Source: Anaerococcus ihuae | GTDB taxonomy: Bacteria > Bacillota > Clostridia > Tissierellales > Peptoniphilaceae | Length of the DNA stretch: 64,000 bases | Assembly (NCBI RefSeq): GCF_928368155.1 | Contig: NZ_CAKMRU010000002.1 | Span: 310,001 to 374,000 of the forward strand | Direction of reading: 5' to 3' | Shown here: positions 1-9,600 of the stretch, piece after piece | Numbering within the stretch: position 1 is the stretch's first letter | Layout of the letters: each line of letters starts with the position of its first letter | Program-made: the position numbers and the translations under genes | Notes under the pieces: generated by a model | What the model was told of the DNA's origin: nothing | Database searches by the model: none | Seen by the model: the letters and a program-made list of their open reading frames with translations, nothing else

Positions 1-54
1 AATTAAATTTAATTTTCCTTTTTTAAGACGCCCAATTTTTTTCTCAATTCCCAT
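1..54 (-). CDS. 5' end of a gene cut by the window edge (possible P1/S58 family peptidase)
   Basis: A good ribosome binding site (GGAG at 65-62) sits eight bases before an ATG at 54-52 on the minus strand, and the frame stays open to the window edge. It encodes 18 residues, MGIEKKIGRLKKGKLNLI. The start overlaps the last codons of the upstream RpiR gene, so the two are probably translationally coupled. The pattern 'G-K-L-N-x-I' near the N-terminus resembles the opening of P1 (DmpA/S58) aminopeptidases, which usually continue ITDVxGVxVGH, but too little is visible to be sure. The gene is real by RBS and coupling; the family is a guess. Confidence 0.4.
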   Translation of the reverse strand, partial: MGIEKKIGRLKKGKLNLI

Positions 55-862
55 TATTTTTCTCCTTTTTAGATTTTAATATTACTGCAATCATGCTGCT
101 TATTATATTTACAAAGGATAGGGGGCTTACCCAAGAATTGTTAAATATATCGCTGTGAGTTTCACAAATTATTTTATTATTTGTATATTTTGCAGCTGGA
201 CTATTTTTTGAATCTGTAATAAGTAAAAAATTATCAGATTTTTTAGATAAGCCTTCCCCAATTTCTTGACTTCCACAAAAATATTTAGGAAAACTAAAAA
301 ATATTGGATAATCATTTTTATCGATTGACTTAATAATATAATCAGTATGAATAAGGTCATTAAGATTTACCAAAATTGAAGATAAATTTAAAGATCTTAA
401 CCTTTCATTTAAAAATTTTCCCATATTGTAGGACCAATCGTGGCCAAAAATAATTATATACCTACTTGATATAATATTTTTTGAAATAGAAATAATCTCG
501 TCAACTTTTATTGAATTGTACAAATTATTTAAGTAACTAGCTTCCGATTCTAATATATTATTATAAAATTCTTCTTCCAAAACAGAATTATTATAATCTT
601 TGGTTTTATAAGATATCTTTTTAGCATTTTCTTCTATGTATTTAATAAAAGTATTTTTAAAATCAGTAAAGCCATCAAAGCCGATTTTTTTACAAAAATT
701 TAAAAAAGTGACCTCAGTACAACCACATTCCTCACAAATTGTAGCTAAACTAAGAAAGCAAATTCTAATATGGTTGTCAATTATATATTTGGCAAGTGAT
801 TTTTGTTTTTGCGTATAATTGTCATCATCTTTAATTTTATTTAATAAATCCAAAAGTTCCAA
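44..862 (-). CDS. RpiR/MurR family transcriptional regulator
   Basis: A regulator of about 272 residues. The N-terminal ~75 residues look like an HTH_6 domain (sequence around LSLATICEECGCTEVTFLNF is the recognition region), followed by a linker and a SIS-type sugar-phosphate binding fold (RYIIIFGHDWSYNMGKFLNE, later PIFFSFPKYFCGSQEIGEG). The preferred start is a TTG at 862 because GGAGGT lies seven bases upstream (874-869); the ATG at 889 has no comparable site. It is followed by an overlapping downstream gene and is divergent from the NhaC-asparaginase pair, which it may control. RpiR family proteins usually sense phosphorylated sugars, but in this context of an antiporter and an amidohydrolase the effector is unknown. 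Confidence 0.85.
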   Translation of the reverse strand: MELLDLLNKIKDDDNYTQKQKSLAKYIIDNHIRICFLSLATICEECGCTEVTFLNFCKKIGFDGFTDFKNTFIKYIEENAKKISYKTKDYNNSVLEEEFYNNILESEASYLNNLYNSIKVDEIISISKNIISSRYIIIFGHDWSYNMGKFLNERLRSLNLSSILVNLNDLIHTDYIIKSIDKNDYPIFFSFPKYFCGSQEIGEGLSKKSDNFLLITDSKNSPAAKYTNNKIICETHSDIFNNSWVSPLSFVNIISSMIAVILKSKKEKNNGN

Positions 863-1045
863 AATCACACCTCCATAAACTAAGTTCATTATAGCACAAA
901 TAAAATATAGTAAAAACTTTAAAAAATAAAATTATTTCAAATATTTATAAAAAAATAAAATAAATACTAGATTTATTTTTTAAAACGTGCTATATTTTAA
1001 ATATAATGATAAGGTTATCCTTAAATAAAAATTTGGAGGCGAATT

Positions 1046-2494
1046 ATGGAAGATTTAGTTTTAATGAAAAAAAGACCGACTTTTGGATATTCGGTACTTT
1101 TGTTAGTAACTTTGGCGGCTATGCTAATTTTAGGATTAACAATTTTGAAAGCACCGCTTGCTGTAGTGATGTTTTTGGCGTGGTTAGTTGTAAATTTATT
1201 TGCAATTAAATTAGGTTATACATACAAAGAGCTAGAAAAAATAGGAATAAAACAAGTTGGAAAATCCTTACAATCAGTTGTAATAATGCTTGCTGTTGGA
1301 GTTTTGATTTCATCATGGATAGCATCTGGAACTGTGCCAACAATTATTTATTATGGACTTAAAATTATTAATCCAAAATATTATTTAGCAACAACTTTGA
1401 TTATTTGTGCTATAGTATCAATGTTTACAGGAACTTCATGGGGAACAATTGGTACTGTTGGAGTAGCTCTTTTAGGAATTGGAATTAGTATGGGCATTAA
1501 TCCAGGAATGGTTGCTGGAGCATTAATTTCTGGATCATGGTTTGGTGATAAGCTTTCACCTTTGTCAGATACAACAAATTTTCAATCTGGTGTAATGGGA
1601 GTTCCATTAATGACCCACGTTAAACACATGTTGTATACAACAGTTCCTGCTTTCATAATATCTCTAATTTTATTTTTGATTTTAGGTAGCGGACAAACTG
1701 CTGATGCAGATATTCACGCGGTTGAAGTTGTTGGTGAAAGCTTAAAAAAATTTTTTACAATAAGTCCAATAACCCTAATTCCCTTAATTGTAGTTGTAAT
1801 TTTATTGGTAAAACAACGTCCAGCATCTCAATCAATTCTTATTGGTGGAGTTTTAGGAATGATTTTAGCTGTTTTTTATCAAAAATTTGATGCAACTTTA
1901 GTTTTAAATTCTGCCCTTAAAGGTTTTGAATATGATTTTAAAGATGAATTTTTAAATACTCTTTTAAACCGTGGTGGAATGGATAGCATGACAAGAACTA
2001 TACAAGCTCTTATTTTCACAACTGCTTTGGGTGGAATGATTAGAGATATGGATATATTAAATGTAATAATTGAACCGATAGGAAAAAAATTAAAATCAAC
2101 TTTCTCTTTAATTTTTTCAGCTATGTTTGTAGACTACTTATCAATTGCTTTGACAGGTTCTCATATGTTTGGAGCAATTATGGTTCAATCTACTATGCTT
2201 GATTTATTTAAAAAGAATAAATTAAAACCAGAAAATGCTTCACGTATCAGTGAGGATTGTGGAACTTTGGGAGTAACATTGATTCCTTATGGAGTAACAG
2301 CTATGTTTATTGTTGATACCTTGGGCATAGATTTTGCAACTTTTGTACCTTTTGTATTTTTCTGCTACATAAGTCCACTTTTTAACTTAGTTTGTGCTGC
2401 AACTGGAATAGGAATAGCTAGATATACTGACGAAGAATTGGAAGAATTAGAAAGATTGGAAGAATTGGAAAAATTAGAAATGAAAGAAGAATAA
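1046..2494 (+). CDS. nhaC: NhaC family Na+/H+ antiporter
   Basis: A 482-residue multi-pass membrane protein with about 11-12 hydrophobic segments, the usual NhaC length. Characteristic stretches include FTGTSWGTIGTVGVALLGI and GSWFGDKLSPLSDTTNF in the first half and DCGTLGVTLIPYGVTAMF in the second half. The C-terminus is a short acidic tail built of repeated EEL/RLEEL units. GGAGG at 1035-1039 fits the ATG at 1046. The asparaginase gene begins two bases after the stop, so they are co-transcribed. NhaC relatives in anaerobes can be amino-acid or organic-acid exchangers rather than simple antiporters; pairing with an asparaginase makes an aspartate- or asparagine-linked role possible (inference). 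Confidence 0.88.
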   Translation: MEDLVLMKKRPTFGYSVLLLVTLAAMLILGLTILKAPLAVVMFLAWLVVNLFAIKLGYTYKELEKIGIKQVGKSLQSVVIMLAVGVLISSWIASGTVPTIIYYGLKIINPKYYLATTLIICAIVSMFTGTSWGTIGTVGVALLGIGISMGINPGMVAGALISGSWFGDKLSPLSDTTNFQSGVMGVPLMTHVKHMLYTTVPAFIISLILFLILGSGQTADADIHAVEVVGESLKKFFTISPITLIPLIVVVILLVKQRPASQSILIGGVLGMILAVFYQKFDATLVLNSALKGFEYDFKDEFLNTLLNRGGMDSMTRTIQALIFTTALGGMIRDMDILNVIIEPIGKKLKSTFSLIFSAMFVDYLSIALTGSHMFGAIMVQSTMLDLFKKNKLKPENASRISEDCGTLGVTLIPYGVTAMFIVDTLGIDFATFVPFVFFCYISPLFNLVCAATGIGIARYTDEELEELERLEELEKLEMKEE

Positions 2495-2496
2495 TT

Positions 2497-3498
2497 ATGG
2501 AAGATAAAATGGATTTATTATTAAAAATTTATAGGGGAAAACTAGAAGATTTATATACATTTGGATCATTAGTAGTTGTAGATAAAGATGGAAAAATTAT
2601 TTTTTCAAAAGGAAATCCTGATGAAATATGTTTTCCTCGTTCAAGCGCTAAACTTATGCAAGCTATGGTTCCACTTTCACTTGGAGCTGTTGAAAAGTTT
2701 AATCTTAGCCCAAAAGAAGTTGCACAAATCTGTGCATCTCATTCCGGGGAAGATTTTCATATAAAAACAGTCTCAGAAATGCTTGAAAAAATTGGCCTTG
2801 ACGAATCTTATCTAAAATGTGGTCCTCATTATCCATTCAAAAAAGATGTTACAGAAAATATGATAAAAAATAACGAGAATCCAAGAGATATTCACAATAA
2901 TTGCAGTGGAAAACATTCAGGCATGTTAATGTCGGCAATAATTTTAAATGAAAGTTTGGATGATTATTACAAAATTGACCATCCCGTTCAAAAACTAATT
3001 ACTGAGATGATTTCAAATCTTTGTGAGTTTGATATTACTAGAGATTACATTTCTGTAGATGGTTGTGGAGTTCCAGTTCATGCCCTTCCTTTATATAATT
3101 TTGCACATGGAATGGCTAAGTTATCAGATTATGAGAATTTGCCAGAAAATCTTTCAAATTCTGCTAAAGAAATAATTGAAGATATTAGCGAAAATTCAAT
3201 TTATACATCTGGTTCAGATAGGATTGACCACTTGTTAATAGAAAAACATAAGGGAGAGTTAATTGTAAAATCTGGTGCAAATGGATATTTTGGTGGCTTG
3301 TTGCCTGATAAAAAATATGGATTTGCCATAAAAACCTACGATGGAAATTCTGAAACAAGAAATGTCATATTGATTCATTTACTAAAAAAATTAGGAGTAA
3401 TAAAAAAGGATGAATATGAGTACTATGATAAAATAGCTGACAAAACTATTAGAAATCATAGGGGAGAAAAAGTTGGAGAAATTGTTCCTCAATTTTAA
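2497..3498 (+). CDS. Asparaginase II family protein (PF06089-type)
   Basis: A 333-residue protein of the thermolabile Rhizobium-type asparaginase family, not the classical AnsA/AnsB fold. Family signatures are seen at FPRSSAKLMQAM, ASHSGEDFH and NNCSGKHSGML, with conserved Ser/Lys residues expected to form the active site. The predicted reaction is hydrolysis of L-asparagine to aspartate and ammonia in the cytoplasm; no signal peptide is visible. It follows nhaC with a two-base gap and is closed by a strong terminator. Some members act on other amides, so the substrate is likely but not proven. Confidence 0.85.
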   Translation: MEDKMDLLLKIYRGKLEDLYTFGSLVVVDKDGKIIFSKGNPDEICFPRSSAKLMQAMVPLSLGAVEKFNLSPKEVAQICASHSGEDFHIKTVSEMLEKIGLDESYLKCGPHYPFKKDVTENMIKNNENPRDIHNNCSGKHSGMLMSAIILNESLDDYYKIDHPVQKLITEMISNLCEFDITRDYISVDGCGVPVHALPLYNFAHGMAKLSDYENLPENLSNSAKEIIEDISENSIYTSGSDRIDHLLIEKHKGELIVKSGANGYFGGLLPDKKYGFAIKTYDGNSETRNVILIHLLKKLGVIKKDEYEYYDKIADKTIRNHRGEKVGEIVPQF

Positions 3499-3505
3499 AA
3501 ATAAA

Positions 3506-3547
3506 AAACTGATCTTAAATTGAAATAAATCAATTTAAGATCAGTTT
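3506..3547. terminator. Bidirectional intrinsic terminator
   Basis: A perfect 17-bp inverted repeat (3506-3522 with 3531-3547) around the 8-base loop AAATAAAT. It is A-rich on the left and T-rich on the right, so it can end both the asparaginase operon and the convergent oxidoreductase gene. Confidence 0.9.
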
Positions 3548-3552
3548 TATTT

Positions 3553-4734
3553 TTACATCCCAAAAATTTCTTTTCCAAGTTTTGTATTTTTTGGATTTTC
3601 TTTTTCAAATACTATTTTTTTAACATCATTTTGGAATTTTATGTCTTTGTAGAGGATGCCTCCTACAAAGTCTTCGCCTTTTTTGAATAATTTGTAGACT
3701 TTTTCTCCGTCTTCTTTTTTGATTTCTTCTATTCCTTCGCCTGAATTTAAGCCTGCTGAAAATAATTTTATATCTCCAAGAAGTAGGGATGAAAATGGTT
3801 TTGGTGTTTGGTAGGTTTTGTTATCTCCTGTCATATTGCTTCCTGCAATTTGTCCCATTTCCATTGATGCTGTCCAAAGGCCTATTGTAGCTTTTCCTAA
3901 TTGCATACAGTCTCCTGCTGCATATACATTATCATCGCTTGTTTTTAAGTTTTCATCTACAAGGATTCCTCGTTCAATTTCAAGTCCAGATTTTTCTGCA
4001 ATATCTAGATTATTTCTTACGCCTGTTTGAACCAAAATTGTATTTGCTTCGATTTCTTCTCCATCTTCAAGTTTTATTCCACAAACTTTACCGTCTTTTT
4101 CTAAAATTTCTGCAGTATTTTTTCCTGTAGAAGTTTTAATTCCTGCATCATTTAATTCTTTTTCTAACTTTTTGGAAAGTTCATTATCAAGTTGTTTTCC
4201 CAAAATATAGTCAAAAGTTTCAATAACTAGAACTTCACATCCTGTATTTTTTACAGAAAAAGCAGCTTCAAGTCCCAAAAGTCCTCCACCAATTACTACA
4301 ACTTTCTTGTTTTCCTTGATGTGGTTTTTGAAAGAATTTAAATCTTCAACAGTTCTAATTGCAAAAACTCCATCGGCATCAATATTTTTTATTGGTGGCA
4401 CAAATGGATGAGATCCTGTTGCTATTAGAGCCTTACCATATTCAATTTCTTCTCCGCTTTTTAAAATTGCCTTTTTGTTTTCAAGGTCAAGTTTTTCTAC
4501 TTCACATTCAAGTTTTTCTTCTATATTATTTTTTTCATACCAATCTGGTTTTTTTACCAAAATTTCTTCATTAGTAAAATCTTTTGCTATTAGCTCAGAT
4601 AATTTTGTTCTCCAATAAGTATGTTCATAAGATTTTGAAATTATAATTATAGAAGAGTCCTCTTCATTTTTTCTAATTGTTTCAGCAGCCTTTTGACCTG
4701 CTATTCCATTTCCAATAATTAAATAATCGTACAT
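3553..4734 (-). CDS. FAD/NAD(P)-dependent pyridine nucleotide-disulfide oxidoreductase
   Basis: A 393-residue flavoprotein. FAD-binding GxGxxG is at the extreme N-terminus (IIGNGIAGQKAAETIR), an internal NAD(P)-binding motif is at about residues 145-170 (VVVIGGGLLGLEAAFSV), and the second FAD contact is VYAAGDC. No redox CxxxxC pair is visible, so it resembles the NADH:rubredoxin reductase/NirB N-terminal group rather than disulfide reductases. Start is supported by GGAG upstream. It is divergent from a glutathione peroxidase gene across a dyad-containing promoter region, suggesting a role in oxygen or peroxide defence, with a rubredoxin or similar carrier as partner (inference). Confidence 0.85.
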   Translation of the reverse strand: MYDYLIIGNGIAGQKAAETIRKNEEDSSIIIISKSYEHTYWRTKLSELIAKDFTNEEILVKKPDWYEKNNIEEKLECEVEKLDLENKKAILKSGEEIEYGKALIATGSHPFVPPIKNIDADGVFAIRTVEDLNSFKNHIKENKKVVVIGGGLLGLEAAFSVKNTGCEVLVIETFDYILGKQLDNELSKKLEKELNDAGIKTSTGKNTAEILEKDGKVCGIKLEDGEEIEANTILVQTGVRNNLDIAEKSGLEIERGILVDENLKTSDDNVYAAGDCMQLGKATIGLWTASMEMGQIAGSNMTGDNKTYQTPKPFSSLLLGDIKLFSAGLNSGEGIEEIKKEDGEKVYKLFKKGEDFVGGILYKDIKFQNDVKKIVFEKENPKNTKLGKEIFGM

Positions 4735-4779
4735 TTATTTTCTCCTTTGTTAACTTTTATACTAATCTCTATCTATTAA

Positions 4780-4819
4780 TTTACCCAAATTTTCTAAATT
4801 TATCTATAAAGTGGGTAAA
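4780..4819. promoter_or_regulatory. Dyad TTTACCCA ... TGGGTAAA in a divergent promoter region
   Basis: Perfectly complementary 8-base arms at 4780-4787 and 4812-4819 lie between the oxidoreductase and the peroxidase genes. Similar half-sites occur at 55640-55671 and 58430-58459, also in upstream regions. This could be an operator; no regulator can be named. Confidence 0.35.
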
Positions 4820-4862
4820 TAATTAAAGTAAATAAAAATTTTAAAAATCAAAGGAGATTTAT

Positions 4863-5333
4863 ATGATATATGATTTTGTGGTAAAAAATAACAAGGGTGA
4901 AGATGTTAAACTTGAAAAATATAAGGGAAAAGTTTTATTAATTGTAAATACAGCAACAAGATGTGGATTTACTCCTCAATATGAGGGACTTGAAAAACTT
5001 TATGAAGAATATCATGAAAAAGGCTTTGAAATTTTAGATTTTCCATGTAATCAATTTAAAAACCAAGCTCCAGAAAATGACCAAGAAATTGATTCATTTT
5101 GCACACTTAATTTTGGGACAAAATTTGACAGATTTCAAAAAATTGATGTAAATGGAGAAAATGAAGATCCGCTTTATACATTTTTGAAAAAAGAAGAAGG
5201 CGGAATTCTTGGTGGAAAGATAAAATGGAATTTTACAAAATTTTTAGTTGATAGGGATGGAAAAGTTGTAAAAAGATTTGCCCCAACGACAAAACCCGAA
5301 AAAATTAAAGAGGATATAGAAAGTTTATTGTAA
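4863..5333 (+). CDS. gpx: Glutathione peroxidase family thiol peroxidase
   Basis: A 156-residue thioredoxin-fold peroxidase (BsaA-like). The peroxidatic residue is Cys34 in NTATRCGFT rather than selenocysteine; the other catalytic-tetrad residues are visible in CNQF and KWNFTKFLVD. Bacterial members usually use thioredoxin rather than glutathione. AGGAG precedes the ATG. The stop overlaps the start of the next gene (TAATG). Divergent arrangement with a flavin oxidoreductase fits a peroxide-detoxification role in an anaerobe. Use of Cys here is notable because the organism clearly handles selenium elsewhere in the window. Confidence 0.93.
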   Translation: MIYDFVVKNNKGEDVKLEKYKGKVLLIVNTATRCGFTPQYEGLEKLYEEYHEKGFEILDFPCNQFKNQAPENDQEIDSFCTLNFGTKFDRFQKIDVNGENEDPLYTFLKKEEGGILGGKIKWNFTKFLVDRDGKVVKRFAPTTKPEKIKEDIESLL

Positions 5334-5824
5334 TGGATTATTATGTAAAACTTGCTTATGATGCAATTAAATATTATTTAGAAAATAAAACTTATTTAAG
5401 GGATTTTGATGAAAAATTTAAAAAAAATTCGAATGGAATTAGAGTTGAAGTAAAAATTAATGGAGGGCTTAAGGGAATTTCTGGCTCAATTTTTCCAACT
5501 AGAAAAAATTTGGGTCTTGATATTATCCATGAAGCAGTAAACGCAGGATTTTTTGATTTTAAATTTAATCCAATTACAAAAGAAAATTTAAAAGATTTAG
5601 AGATAAAAGTTTTTGAATTTTTTGATGTAGAAAAACTTAGATTTATTGAAGATTTTAAAGATTATGATGGGATAATGCTAACTTTTATGGAAGAAAATTA
5701 TTATGTCTATAGAAAAGATTTTGATTCTGATATAGAAATGTTAGAAAAAGCTTTAGAAATTTCAAATGTTGATAGCTGGGATAATTTTTCTATTGATAAA
5801 TTTAGAATGAAAATACATAAATAA
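5333..5824 (+). CDS. AMMECR1-domain protein
   Basis: A 163-residue protein. The central part, with the G-x-L-x-G-x-x-G-S pattern in GGLKGISGSIFPT followed by LDIIHEAVNAGFFDFKFNP and a segment similar to 'L-x-D-L-E-I-K-V', matches the AMMECR1 fold, which is often found beside MEMO-like and radical SAM proteins. The function of the domain is not settled; a catalytic Cys typical for some members (the GC in LRGCIG) is replaced by Ser/Ile here. It overlaps gpx by one base and precedes a small transporter, so it forms a three-gene unit. Confidence 0.7.
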   Translation: MDYYVKLAYDAIKYYLENKTYLRDFDEKFKKNSNGIRVEVKINGGLKGISGSIFPTRKNLGLDIIHEAVNAGFFDFKFNPITKENLKDLEIKVFEFFDVEKLRFIEDFKDYDGIMLTFMEENYYVYRKDFDSDIEMLEKALEISNVDSWDNFSIDKFRMKIHK

Positions 5825-5834
5825 AGGAGATATT

Positions 5835-6248
5835 ATGTGGATTTTACTTGCGATTTTTTCATCAATTTTTGCAGCTCTTACTTCAATTTTGGCAAAAGTT
5901 GGAATTGAAGGAGTAAATTCAAATCTTGCAACTGCAATTAGGACTTTTGTAGTTTTAATAATGAGCTGGGGCATGGTTTTTATTACTTCTTCATTTTCTG
6001 GAATTTATAATATTAGCAAAAAATCCTGGATTTTTTTAATTTTATCAGGTCTTGCGACTGGACTTAGTTGGCTTTGTTATTATGGAGCCTTAAAATATGG
6101 AAATGCCTCAAAGGTTGTTCCGATTGATAAAATGAGTGTGGTTTTAACTTTAATTCTTGCATTTTTATTTTTGGGCGAAGAATTTTCTACAAAATCTATT
6201 ATTGGATGTATTTTAATTACAGCAGGCACGCTTTTAATGGTTTTATAA
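5835..6248 (+). CDS. Single-domain EamA/DMT superfamily transporter
   Basis: A 137-residue membrane protein with about four to five hydrophobic helices and the typical EamA ending VPIDKMSVVLTLILAFLFLG then IIGCILITAGTLLMVL. Normal EamA exporters carry two such domains in ~300 residues; this is the half-size form that dimerises. GGAG lies seven bases before the ATG. The stop codon falls inside the first copy of a short tandem repeat. Substrate unknown. Confidence 0.85.
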   Translation: MWILLAIFSSIFAALTSILAKVGIEGVNSNLATAIRTFVVLIMSWGMVFITSSFSGIYNISKKSWIFLILSGLATGLSWLCYYGALKYGNASKVVPIDKMSVVLTLILAFLFLGEEFSTKSIIGCILITAGTLLMVL

Positions 6249-6332
6249 ATATACTTTTTATAGTTTTATAAATATGCTTTTTAATGTTTATAAATATACT
6301 TTTTGTGATTTTATAAATATATATTTTTTTAG
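6242..6332. repeat. Four tandem ~22-bp repeats
   Basis: Units start at 6242, 6264, 6287 and 6309. The consensus is TTTATAAATATACTTTTT followed by four to five variable bases. The array begins inside the stop region of the EamA gene and ends before the T-box leader. Confidence 0.85.
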
Positions 6333-6382
6333 ATAAAAATCAATTTGACTTTTTTCTTTAAAAATAGTAAATTAGTCAGTAG

Positions 6383-6580
6383 ATATAAGCGATTAAAAGA
6401 AGAGTAATTTTAAAAAATAATTAACAGAGAGGCCTTTAGGTGAAAGTGGCTATGCATTTTTTATTATGAAGATCATCTTTTAGCTTAATAAATGAAAAAA
6501 TTAGTTTATTACGTAAGATAGGCGTTAACTTCATACTCAATTTTTGGGTGGACCGTCCCTTCTGGGGGCGTTTTTTTATT
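6383..6580 (+). promoter_or_regulatory. T-box riboswitch (tRNA-Ile) upstream of ileS
   Basis: Stem I is closed by AAGC (6387-6390) pairing with GCTT (6483-6486). It carries the AGAG-type motif (6426-6431), GGTGAAAG (6439-6446) and a specifier loop with ATC, an Ile codon, at 6472-6474. The T-box sequence is GGGTGGACC at 6546-6554, followed by a short terminator hairpin CGTCCC/GGGGCG (6554-6570) and seven T. Uncharged tRNA-Ile should favour the antiterminator and raise ileS expression. The tRNA-binding bulge looks one base short compared with the usual GGGTGGTACC. Confidence 0.88.
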
Positions 6581-6623
6581 ATAATTTATTTTAAAAGAAA
6601 ATTTATGAGAAAGAAAGGGAATT

Positions 6624-9600
6624 ATGGCAAGTTTTAAATCATTAGATACAAAAAATACCAAACAAAGAGAACTTGATCTTTCCAAATATTGGGCAGATAT
6701 AGACCTATTGGATAAGACTTTTACAACAAGAGAAGATGCTGAAGAATATATAATCTATGATGGACCTCCAACTGCAAATGGAAAACCAGGAATCCATCAC
6801 GTTATAGCAAGAACCTTGAAGGATATGACTTCAAGATATAAAAATATGAGGGGCTTTAAGGTTTTAAAAAAAGCTGGATGGGATACACATGGACTTCCTG
6901 TTGAAATCGAAGTTGAAAAAGAATTAGGTTTTACAGAAAAAGATCAAATCGAAGCTTACGGCGTTGAAAAATTCAATCAAAAATGTAAGGACTCAGTTTT
7001 TAAATATTCAGACATGTGGAGAGATATGTCAGACAGAATGGCTTTTCTTTATGATATGGATAATCCTTATATAACTTTGGACAATGATTATATTGAAACT
7101 GAATGGTGGCTATTAAACCAAGCTTTTAAAAAAGGATTAATTTATGAAGGCGCAAAAGTTATGCCATATTGCCCAAGATGTGGTACAGGTCTTGCAAGTC
7201 ACGAAGTTGCTCAAGGCTATCAAATGGATAAGGCCATAACTTTAATTTGTAAATTTAAGAAAAAAGATGCCGACAATGAATATTTCCTAGCTTGGACAAC
7301 AACTCCATGGACTCTTCCATCAAACGTAGCTTTAACTGTTCATCCAGAACTTGACTATGTAAAAGTAAATGATAAAACTGATGGCTGCTATTATTATTTG
7401 GCAAAATCTTTGCTTGAAAAAGTTATGGCAGATCATGAGTATGAAGTTGTTGAAGAGATGAAGGGAAAAGATCTTGAGTATGTTGAATACGAACAATTAC
7501 TTCCATATGTAAAGCCAGATGGCAAGGCATTTTTCTTAACTTGTGCTGATTATGTTTCAGCAGAAGACGGTACAGGAATTGTTCACACAGCTCCAGCTTT
7601 TGGTGAAGACGACTACCAACTTGGAAGAAAATATAATTTGCCATTTGTTCAACCAGTTGACCTTGAAGGATGTTTTACAGAAACTCCTTGGAAGGGCAAA
7701 TTTATTTTTGATACAAACGAAGAAATTTTCCTACATTTAAGAGATGAGGGAAAAGTTTATAAAAAACAAACAATCGAACACAATTATCCTCACTGTTGGA
7801 GATGTAAAACTCCACTTGTTTATTATGCAAAACCATCTTGGTATATAGAAATGAGCAAACTTTCTGAAAAAATGGTTGAAAATAATAACGGAGTTAATTG
7901 GTATCCACAAACAATTGGTGATAAAAGATTTGGAAATTGGCTTGAAAATGTAAAAGATTGGGCAATTTCAAGATCAAGATATTGGGGAACTCCACTAAAT
8001 CTTTGGAGATGTGACGATTGTGGTCATGTTGAATCAATCGGTTCAAGAAAAGAATTGGCTGAAAAAGCAAGAGAAAATATAAGTGAAGATATAGAACTTC
8101 ACAGACCATATGTTGACGATGTAACAATAACTTGTCCGGATTGTGGAAAAGTAATGCATAGGGTTCCAGATGTAATTGACGTTTGGTTTGACTCAGGAGC
8201 AATGCCATTTTCACAAGTTCATTATCCATTTGCAAAGGGAGAAGATTTTGAAAATTATTTCCCAGCAGATTTCATTTGCGAAGGAATTGACCAAACAAGA
8301 GGATGGTTCTATTCATTAATGGCAATTTCAACAATTATTACAGGCAAAGCACCATACAAAAATGTTTTGGTAAATGACCTCGTTGTTGATAAAAACGGAC
8401 AAAAAATGTCAAAATCAAAAGGAAATACATTAAATCCTTTCAAATTATTTGATAAATATGGGGCAGATGCAGTAAGATTTTATTCACTTTTTGTATCACC
8501 TTGCTGGGTTCCAACAAAATTTGACGAAAAAGGTCTAATCGAAGTTAAAAATAATTTCTTTAGGACAATCGAAAATGTTTATAACTTCTTTGTTCTTTAT
8601 GCAAATACAGATAATATAAGTCTTGATCAGATTAAAAATTTCAAAAATGTAGAACTTGAAGAAATTGACAAGTGGTTATATTCAAGATTAAATTCACTAT
8701 TAAAAGCCTATTATGAACAAATGGAATCTTTTGATTACAACAAGGTTGTTCATTTGGTAAATGATTTTGTTGTAGAAGATTTATCAAATTGGTATATAAG
8801 AAGAAATAGAAAGAGATTTTGGAGAGAAGATTTAACAGAATCTAAAAAAGCAGTTTATAAAACATGCTTTGATGTTTTGGTAAGTCTTTCAAAAATGACA
8901 GCTCCAATAGCTCCATTTATTTCAGAAGAAATCTACAGAAATTTGACCAATGGACTTTCAGTTCACGTTGAAAAACTTGATGAGGTTAATGAAGATTTAA
9001 TTGACCAAAAATTAGAAGAGAAAATGGATCTTGTAAGAAAAATGGTAACTCTTGGTCGTGCATCAAGGGAAAAAGAATCAATCAAGGTTCGTCAACCTCT
9101 AGAAAAAATAATTGTAGATGGATCATTTAAAGAAAAAATCGGTGATTTGACAGGCTTAATCAAAGAAGAATTAAATATTAAAGAAGTTGAATTTGCAGAT
9201 GATCTTTCAGACTTTATGGATTATTATCTAAAACCAAATTTCAGAAAAGTTGGACAAATTTTCGCTAAAAACGTAGGAGCTTTTGGAAAATTCTTGGCAG
9301 GCGTTGATGCAAAAGAATTTGTAGAAAAGGTTGAAAATTCTCCACAAGAAATAGAAATAAATGGAGAAAAATACACAGTTGAAAAAGATTATCTTGACGT
9401 AAGAATCCAAGCAAAAGAAGGATTTGATGTTGAGATGGACGGAAATGTATTTGTAGTTTTGGATACAGAAATTACAGAAGAACTTAAAAAAGAAGGATAC
9501 GCAAGAGAGTTTGTATCAAAAATCCAAAATCTTAGAAAAGATAATGGCTATGAAGTTACAGACAGAATCGACATTTTCTTTAGTGCAGACGACGAATTGA

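Noticed and set aside
44-889. ATG at 889 as the start of the RpiR gene
   Set aside because: GGAGGT lies well placed for the TTG at 862, while the ATG has no RBS.
6242-6332. CRISPR array
   Set aside because: Repeats are directly abutting, very A/T-rich and lack unique spacers; no cas genes are present.
7894-8235. Leu/His/Gln-rich antisense frames in ileS and other genes
   Set aside because: Composition is typical of the reverse frames of A/T-rich coding DNA; no RBS or conserved motif.
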